Shown here in pieces: positions 57,001-64,000 of a stretch of DNA of 64,000 nt. Under the pieces are notes generated by a model. It was given only the letters and a program-made list of their open reading frames with translations, was not told the DNA's origin and ran no database searches. Within the stretch, counting starts at the first letter, position 1. Every line of letters begins with the position of its first letter. The stretch lies in assembly GCA_946902985.2 (NCBI GenBank), contig OX336389.2, forward strand, positions 791,616,979-791,680,978, given 5' to 3'. The stretch is from Meconema thalassinum (taxonomy: Eukaryota; Arthropoda; Insecta; Orthoptera; Tettigoniidae). Both the position numbers and the translations under genes were made by a program.

Positions 57001-58127
57001 AAGCCCGTATAGTTATGTTGTATTACATCAGCAATATGTTATGTGTATAAACTAGTAATATAATAATACAGTTGTAATAATATTTAAATACAACTCCCGG
57101 CCTTTCATGGGAATGCAGCCCACTATACAATATTATGTGTCATAAAGGAAGAGAAGAATTAAACATAATAGAATATTATAATTTGGGAATTCGTTATATT
57201 CCAGAAATAGATATTTCCATGTTCATTGTGAAGTAACATAAACCTCACAGAAAGCTTCACTGCTGGATGCCAGGAAGCTACTGTATGTTTACTCGGAAAT
57301 AATGAAGCTGAGCCTACTAAGAACGTCGATATACTAAATCATACCAAAATGTGACTTATCTGAATTCCCTTAGTTTATGATATAATGAAATGGTGCTTTG
57401 TATCACTGATTGCTACTATCATATGCCAGTAAGCTATGTGTTCAGTATTTATGTAGTTTGGTGCACTCCACGCCACCGGCAATCAGCACCTAGCTGGTGA
57501 ATACTGAAGCACCATAATGGAATATTCGTGTAGGACTCCGAGTACAGGCATATAATATTTATGCAGAGAAGGTAGCATTGGTGTCTTAGGAAACCATCCG
57601 GTGTTTTGATTCCGTTAAACGACAAATTCAGTCCTCCATTTGTAACTGCAACCGAGAATCAAAGGCAACTGGTTAGGAAACGAAATTGACAGATTTGGCA
57701 GAATAAAAGAGTAATTTGAAATCTGAAGGGAATCTATTGTTGGACGCAGACAGAGAAAATTACTAAGCTGTAAATCTGGTCTCAACGCCGTAAATAGCAC
57801 TCTCGTCAAAGCAATTTGGGGACTGAAAAGTGCTGAATAGACCGTGAGTGCTACAACCAAATCCCAATTCTCTTCTTGAAATCTGTCCCCATCAAATGCG
57901 ACGTGAACGACCCACTTAATCTATTAATATTAGGAGGAACACTAATTCATTTCCATCACTGAGGCAGTTTAGGACGCAAAATCCTCAGGCCAGCATTGTA
58001 AGGTTGTACAAGATTAGTGCTTAAATTCTGGCTCAATGGGAAGAAGAAAACACATACTGTGACCATCTATTTGACTATCGTCCTCTTTCTAAACTTGGGT
58101 TCGATTTGAACTCCTCCCCATATATAC
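54029..58127. other. Non-coding DNA
   Basis: 4.1 kb without recognisable gene or bounded transposon. Short ORFs (54815-55006 -, 55618-56044 +, 57615-57860 -) show no family motif. It could be intronic or intergenic. Confidence 0.35.
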
Positions 58128-58877
58128 GAGGTCTGTCCAGAAAGTAAGTTTCCCTCAGTCGTCAACAAAAGAAAGCCTAATTCCAGGAAAAATAATTTAC
58201 TATAGCAGCACTATTGCACTATTTTTCTGCATTGTCACCAACAGAATTGAGATATGTATCACACCGTGGAGTTAACTTTTGTATCCCTGTGTCGAAGAAA
58301 CTTGCCGCCTAGGATAGAAACGAGCGTATGACAGCCGTATGTAACTGCGAGTCACACGTGTAGCGATTCAGGCTACAGGGTGATCTGTCAAACATATTCC
58401 AACGGAACTGCTGCAGAAGAGCTCTTGTGAGCAGAGTACTGTGTGGTGGAGCATTATCATGCAGGCAAACAACACCTGCACTGAACTCCCAGCGCTAATC
58501 CTTTCTGAATGCCTCTTTGCAAATTCTTCAGAGTTGCACAGTAACGTGCAGGGCTCACCGTCGCACGTATGCCCGGGAACCCGATAAGCAGAACCCACTT
58601 TCTATCCCACACTTTCCACGTCGACAAAGTCTCCTTGAAGTTGGTCCCGGCCAGGGATTCACAGCGACGCCAATGGATTGTCTGCTGTTTGGTTTCTGGA
58701 TTTTGGTGTGCTATCAACGTTCAATCGCCTGCGACGAATCGGTCGAGAAACTCGTTGGCAACATCATGGTACCGTTCCAAAAATGTACGAGTGTCTGTTG
58801 CTTCGGCACACAGCTGACACACCCTTCCTTCACCAAAAGGTGCTTCTTTACGTGGTCTTGCAATAAAAAAAAAAGAA
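58128..58877 (-). pseudogene. Truncated mariner-type transposase relic
   Basis: The 3' end is marked by ACGAGGTCTGTCCAGAAAGT after a TA (58126-58127), typical of a mariner terminus. Reading inward on the minus strand, mariner blocks appear in mixed frames: ERYHDVANEFLDRFVAGD, HQNPETKQQTIHW, VWDRKWVLLIGFPGI and LHDNAPPHS...LLQQFRWNMFD, then a C-terminal FFDTGIQKLTPRCDTYLN. In-frame stops and shifts are numerous. The N-terminal half is missing; a SINE adjoins at 58878. Confidence 0.8.
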
Positions 58878-59273
58878 TTGTTTGTTGTTGTTATTTTCGT
58901 TGAGGGGCTTGGACATCGTGAACTATTTTCCCCGTGTACTTTGGTATGTGTGTAAGTTTGTCTGAATATCTGTGTTATTTTAATGGCTGTATTGGTGTGT
59001 GTATTTGTAATTCAGGTGGGGATTGAAATGGAGGTGGCCGTGGCGTTATGTTAGTAACCATCCCGGCATTGGCCTGGAGTAGAAGTGCGAAACCACGGAA
59101 AACCCCTTCCAGGATGCCTGAGGTAGGAATCGAATTCACCACTTCTCAGTTTTCCTTCACAAGGCTGAGTGTAACTCGTTTCAGCACTCAGACCAGCATT
59201 AAATTTCTTGGCTGAGCCGGGAATGGAATCCGGACCTCTGGGGCGACTGTTAAGAATGGTAGTCACTACACCA
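58878..59273 (-). mobile_element. tRNA-derived SINE (minus strand) abutting the mariner relic
   Basis: Same family as 8073-8466: TGTTGTTGTT, TGTATTGGTGTGTGTATT, then GGTGGCCGTGGCGTTA, ACCACGGAAAACCCCTTCCA and the tRNA-like head near 59273-59210. It may have caused the mariner truncation. Confidence 0.75.
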
Positions 59274-60582
59274 GAAAAAATAGAACGGAAATTTGCAGGA
59301 AAAGACTGCTAAATTCCTACGCTGCCACAGTTACTCGATAAGATCTTCCGTGACGAATATCGTGAACATTTTTTCGACCTAGTGCAAATTGCCCACACCA
59401 GTGTTAAATCATCTGCTTACTCATGACGTCCGACCCATACACTTGACACAGTTGACGCTGGATTTTGATCGGCACCATGTTCTGTGCGTTCAAAATCTTT
59501 ACTTCTGGTCAAACCTCGCAATCGGCGAGAGAGAGAATTAGAGGCACCATCTTCATCCGCTGCACTGGGACGACTGTAATGAACAGGATGTAGCACCTGG
59601 CGCATATTGCCCTCACTTTGTCGCGCATGTGCACCAGCCTCTCGCAGTGTATGGCCCTCTATCTGTTGGCCATGGGGGAAACGCATAGGGGACAACCAGT
59701 GTGTATACTGAACATACGGTGTTTGATAAATACTATAATAATGCAAGCCCAGCACAGGAAAATGCAAGCTGTGACACCTACTTAGTGCTTTGTTTTAGAC
59801 AGCTCTGCGTTGAGTGCTTTTTGATCACAGACAAGAAAATAGGCGTTATTGAATAGCTCCTACACATAGAAACAGTCTTGGGAAAGCAAGCTTCATTGTT
59901 AAATCATTTGAGGGTCTTGAGATATCTTGGCCTTCAGCCCCGAGTATAGAACGTGTCTGATAACCTGTGTTTATGTGATGACTGTACTTGTGTCTGTAAC
60001 TGTATTAGAGACAGGCATGAGATGGATGATCCGGGACTTGACGGTAGGTACAATCCCGGCATATTCCTGGAGGGAGTGTAGTAAAACTCGGAGAAAAAGC
60101 ACACTCAGGATAGCCGCTGTTTGCGCTAAAACCAAAACTGCGACCTTCAGCTTTGTTGCAACTGCCCGCATGGCCGTAGTGCACCATTTATCGAGCACGG
60201 CTATGCCACGGGTTTGGAGAGTAAGCATGTAAGGTAAAGTAAGACTTATCTTCTGGCATCTACTGATGTCCAGGTGCACGTCGAATGAAATTGCACAGAA
60301 CCACTAGAATACAGAAAAAACTAGAGGGGATACATGAAAATCAATCATGCACATGAATGCTTTCAAGTTAGCGTGAAATTTGGTTTGTTTTTGTTGTTTC
60401 TTAAATAAGGAGTTTGGTGGTCTACAATTCCAAGTCAGCGAAGTCAGTAAAGGTTTAAAACACAATAAATTGTAACATGCAATGAAGAACAGCGATTCAG
60501 CGAGGTGCAATATGCCACTGTAATGGGCTCACTGGAGGCAATACTCGCTCACAGGTTTGAGGAGTACCGCATCACATGTAAC
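59274..60582. other. Non-coding DNA
   Basis: Contains a 116-codon minus-strand ORF (59417-59767) and overlapping ORFs at 59927-60279 on both strands. None has a recognised motif. Confidence 0.35.
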
Positions 60583-60948
60583 ACCGTTCCTGTTTACGGT
60601 GGTGAGAGTGTAATGCCGTTCCTGTTTACGGTGGTGAGAGTGTAATGCCGTTACTGTTTACGGTAGTGAGAGTATAATGCCGTTACTGTTTACGGTGGCG
60701 AGAGTGTAATGCCGTTACTGTTTACGGTGGTGAGAGTGTAATGCCGTTACTGTTTACGGTGGCGAGACTGTATTGCCGTTACTGTTTACGGTGGTGAGAG
60801 TGTAATAGCGTTACTTTTTACGGTGGTGAGAGTGTAATAGCGTTACTTTTTACGGTGGTGAGAGTGTAATAGCGTTACTGTTTACGGTGGTGAGAGTGGA
60901 ATGCCGTTACTTTTTATGGTGGTGATAGTGGAATGCCGTTATTTTAAA
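60583..60948. repeat. 32-bp minisatellite, about 11 copies
   Basis: The unit GTTACTGTTTACGGTGGTGA + GAGTGTAATGCC repeats with substitutions (CCGTTCC, AGCGTTACTTTT, GGCGAG). Confidence 0.93.
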
Positions 60949-61340
60949 AGTAACGAAGTAACGAAAATGCTCTTTTCTCAAGATGGAGCAATCAGTTGTC
61001 AATAGCACGTGGGAATGGAACCAATCAGCCCATCTCAACACAAACAATAACCACTAAAGAACCGTTAATTTGTGATGGATTTGAAATGTTTGAGTCCCTG
61101 CGCCTATCTGTTTTCTTTATGTACGCCCATAGACGTTCCAATCGCTCTTTGAGTCGCTATAATTATTATCATTATTTTTCTGGTAACAAAATAGTTTATA
61201 GCATAACTTTATACCATTCGGCCTGAGGTGGGCTACCAGGCAACGAGCGCCCCTTCGTTGTAGTTTTAGTTCATTTTGTTGTTCCATATTACTGGAATCC
61301 ACTATTTTGTTCAAATCAAGTATAGTAGTGCGGAAAAATC
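60949..61340. other. Non-coding DNA
   Basis: No gene or repeat recognised; overlapping short ORFs on both strands are chance. Confidence 0.3.
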
Positions 61341-61445
61341 TCATCAAGCAACAGCATGGTTCGATCCCCGGCTCTGCCGATATATTCAATTCTGGTCTGA
61401 GGGCTGGGACAGTGTACTGTACAGTATATTTTCCAAAGGTGAAAC
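61341..61445 (+). mobile_element. SINE fragment
   Basis: B box ATGGTTCGATCCCCGGCTCT followed by GCCGATATATTCAATTCTGG and AGGGCTGGGACAGTGTA, like the fragment at 7462-7745. Confidence 0.55.
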
Positions 61446-62786
61446 ATGGAATGGCATAACTGGGATTATGAACTGAGATGTATAACCACAAATTATGGTA
61501 GAAAACAAATAGGTTAAGATCAAAATATTTTTCTCGTTCCTATCAAACTCCTTCATTGCTGGTTGTGACGTTATGAGGCATCTGTTTATGAGCCTTTTGT
61601 TAGCTCATGAGTTAACACAAGCATCAGGGTAGACAAAACCTCACAACATCAGGGTAGAATTACGAAGGTTCAAGTCCTCGTCTCGTTAGATAGTTTTACT
61701 CCTTGTTTCACACTCGATGGCTTGTACTTATACACAACCCCACCTAAAAGCTGATATACCACATTTGTTATCAAACGTCCATGAAAAATACAATTTGCAA
61801 TAACTCGGCTAGTATTAGCCCAACTTCTAAGATTGATAACTGCCCCTTAGTACATTGATGGCTGAATGAAAAGGGAAGCTTGTGTATTGCAATGTTGGTA
61901 AAGTGCTTCATCTCAGGTAGTGGGAAGTCTAGGACCTAGAGCATGCTGGGCAGCAAAGTAAACAGAGAATGTTATCTGAAGCTTGTACTAATGGACGAGA
62001 TTGACTTTTCTCGCTCACGCGTAGCCGCTCTTTTTGGTGTTCCTAACATTCCACTAATGCAATGTCCATGTCCATGTCCATTCTGTAGCAGTCGATCAAT
62101 GATGGAGACTTGCCAGCATTGATTCAGTTAACTACAAAAGCATTTTACCTCTTGTCCTCCACAAGCATGGCAATCTAACAATTACAGTTTAAGTTGTACG
62201 ATCTCTGTCACATAACTGAGTCAATGGGTACAAGGCAAACAATTATATGCCAACTATCATAATATACCCAATGTTAGTCAGTGGATTGTAGAAAAGGAAG
62301 AAAGTAAGTGTGTATGTTTGTGTGCCACTTTTGTGTGCCACGTGTGCAGAAAAAGGATTGTGGCAGCATACAGTAGGCCATACATTAGGCCATTTGTTGT
62401 GGAAGCTTCATACCTCTACAGGCCTGTAATGTAATCCCCTCCAACATTATAAGCTGTTTGTCTGTTCATGTTCGCTACGGAGTTCCAATATGCCGTGTGA
62501 TTTGAAGCGCTTCTTTTCCTAGCGGTAGTTCCTTTAGATTGGAGATACGACCAATGACACAGTGACTCATGTATGCTCCAGGACTTCCCACCTCCACTAT
62601 GTCATGGAATCTCTTACAGGAACAGCATTGTGACAGTTGGCATTGCCTTTCAGGTATGGGCGGGGTACTGCCCCATTTCAAAACGTAGCAGGAGCAGCAA
62701 TGCGATGGCGAGCATTGTTGTCTGAGGTTAGTGGCGGGTTCGTTTCGAAACGCGGCAGCCCATTCACCCATGGTTTTAAATGACCT
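61446..62786. other. Non-coding DNA
   Basis: No gene recognised. A minus-strand 98-codon ORF (62475-62771) contains two similar Cys-rich segments (CCSCYVLKW and CCSCKRFHD), probably chance. Confidence 0.35.
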
Positions 62787-62794
62787 GTGAGGAA

Positions 62795-62960
62795 TTTATT
62801 GACACAGTGGAGGTGGGATGTCCTACAGGATCCCCATTGTTCACCGGACGTGAGTCTCACTGAGTTGGATCCTTGCTATAAGCTGAAGGGCCCACTTCGA
62901 GGGAAGCGTTTTCAAACTTCCTTCGCTAGGGTGCACCGCTGTGGACATAAACAAAGGTGG
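62795..62960 (+). pseudogene. Possible mariner/Tc1-like transposase C-terminal relic
   Basis: The + strand around 62810-62925 reads WDVLQDPHCSPDVSLTELDP and KLKGPLRGKRF. It matches the spacing of the 'HPPYSPDL.P.DY.LFPKLKEPLRGKRF' block that holds the third acidic residue of DD3xD transposases. No other domain or terminus is visible. Confidence 0.45.
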
Positions 62961-64000
62961 CACTGCTACTTGCGTCTTACACCTTCCACACACCTGGTAA
63001 TTCGTGCAGCATGTAGCAGTAGTCTACAGAGAAGTTCTTCAGCAGCATGGTGGCTCTAGAATAGGCTGTTTAGTATACGAGGCGTTTCTAACTAACATTG
63101 GGGGGGGATTGATTTTTGCGATCATAGCATGAAATAAAGTCCTGTCAACATATGACCTACAATGCGTTGGTCTGACTTACACGCTTCAGCGTTACACAAT
63201 ATAGAATGGCCACATTACAGGAGATACTCAAGGTATCCGCCATGAATAACAACGCAGTGAAACGGTGCAATGGCACCTGGGCCCTGTCGAATTGCTGCAC
63301 AGTTATAATGGATTCGCTATTACTGGTCGGTGATGTCGTTAACCGGAATAGCGTACACCACACTTGTCATGTGTCTTCACAAATGAATGTCCCGTGAATT
63401 CAGGCCAGGACACCAGGCAGACTGGGTAGTTTATTGGCTGAGGAATAACCCACCCACCAAGGGAAGATGATTAAGAAAAGGAAGTAGATTTGGGATTGGA
63501 GAAAAAGGATAGAAAAATAGGAGGAGAGTCCCACAAAATTAATAAGTTTAACTTTAAACACACTTAAAGGTGGTTGCCACCGCAAATCCGTTCTCGGATA
63601 CCTAAAGTGGATACGAGCTTGGTCGAAGCTGACGGGAACCGCAGCTAAGACTTTGGCGGTTTGCCAGAGAAAGGCTTTAGTGTATTTCCTCCCAAGCATG
63701 CATAAAAGTACTATGGGGAAGGGTGATGGTCTGGCCAGACAAATAGTAGTAGATTTGTTCTGTATTAACGATGGCATACACTTGGGAAGAGTCAGGGAAG
63801 ACAGGATCTTGCTTAACCGTTGTATTTTCGAAATTATGAATCCAAAACCAAATATTTAATTTATTAAACAATTAAAGAAGTTTGAGGAAATTAACAAGCA
63901 TGTAATATAATTTTGACAAACATAGTTCATTTAAACTTTTTTAAGAAATGGGGTCGCAGACCTCCTCACATTAAACGATTGCTCCAGGCAATTGACATTT
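62961..64000. other. Non-coding DNA to the window end
   Basis: No features recognised. ORFs at 63157-63397 overlap on opposite strands, as do those at 63400-63871; none has a known motif. Confidence 0.35.

Noticed and set aside
58517..58903. 128-codon + strand ORF
   Set aside because: It lies opposite the mariner transposase relic and is its antisense shadow.
59417..59767. 116-codon minus-strand ORF as a host exon
   Set aside because: No recognisable domain or splice context; could not be supported from sequence alone.

Overview
This is eukaryotic nuclear DNA, very probably from an arthropod and most likely an insect with a large, repeat-rich genome. A polyneopteran such as an orthopteran is my inference; the sequence does not prove it. 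The base composition is AT-rich. No intact host gene is visible. The window is dense in tRNA-derived SINEs, four of which have exact or near-exact target-site duplications, plus DNA transposons, microsatellites and a satellite array. Every recognisable protein belongs to a mobile or virus-like element.

The centrepiece (about 16.03-38.44 kb) is a decayed Maverick/Polinton, also classed as adintovirus-like: a self-synthesising DNA element with a virus-type gene set. Its long terminal inverted repeats (TIRs) lie at about 16.03-18.39 kb and 34.49-38.44 kb. Between them, in order: a retrovirus-like integrase with a chromodomain-like C-terminus (-), an acidic protein (-), an FtsK/HerA-type packaging ATPase (-), then on the + strand a fibre-like protein, a pX-like minor virion protein, an adenain-type cysteine protease, a penton-type minor capsid protein, the major capsid protein, a BIR-domain (IAP-like) protein and a conserved Polinton protein of unknown function. 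Last comes a protein-primed family B DNA polymerase on the - strand. Most genes carry stops or frameshifts; the ATPase and the acidic ORF are open. Together they would make and package the element's DNA, process and build a capsid, and integrate the DNA into a chromosome. The BIR gene suggests control of host-cell death.

The element has itself been hit repeatedly. A 2,857-bp hAT transposon (28980-31836), with perfect 12-bp TIRs and an 8-bp GTAATGGA duplication, sits inside the polymerase gene; its transposase has one nonsense codon. A 2-kb fold-back palindrome (13963-16019) with TA duplications abuts the left end. The left TIR holds a SINE. The right TIR holds a ~1.75-kb insert with 15-bp inverted ends, which in turn contains a 64-bp minisatellite, a 500-bp SINE with a 13-bp duplication and a perfect 22-bp hairpin.

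Outside the element: a 44-bp satellite (40.88-44.71 kb, about 87 units) with higher-order structure and a MITE/SINE nest at its right edge; an 81-bp repeat (1.7-1.96 kb), a ~90-bp repeat (9.7-10.05 kb) and a 32-bp minisatellite (60.58-60.95 kb); a truncated mariner transposase relic (58.13-58.88 kb) and a fainter one near 62.8 kb. The remaining stretches look like ordinary AT-rich intergenic or intronic DNA.
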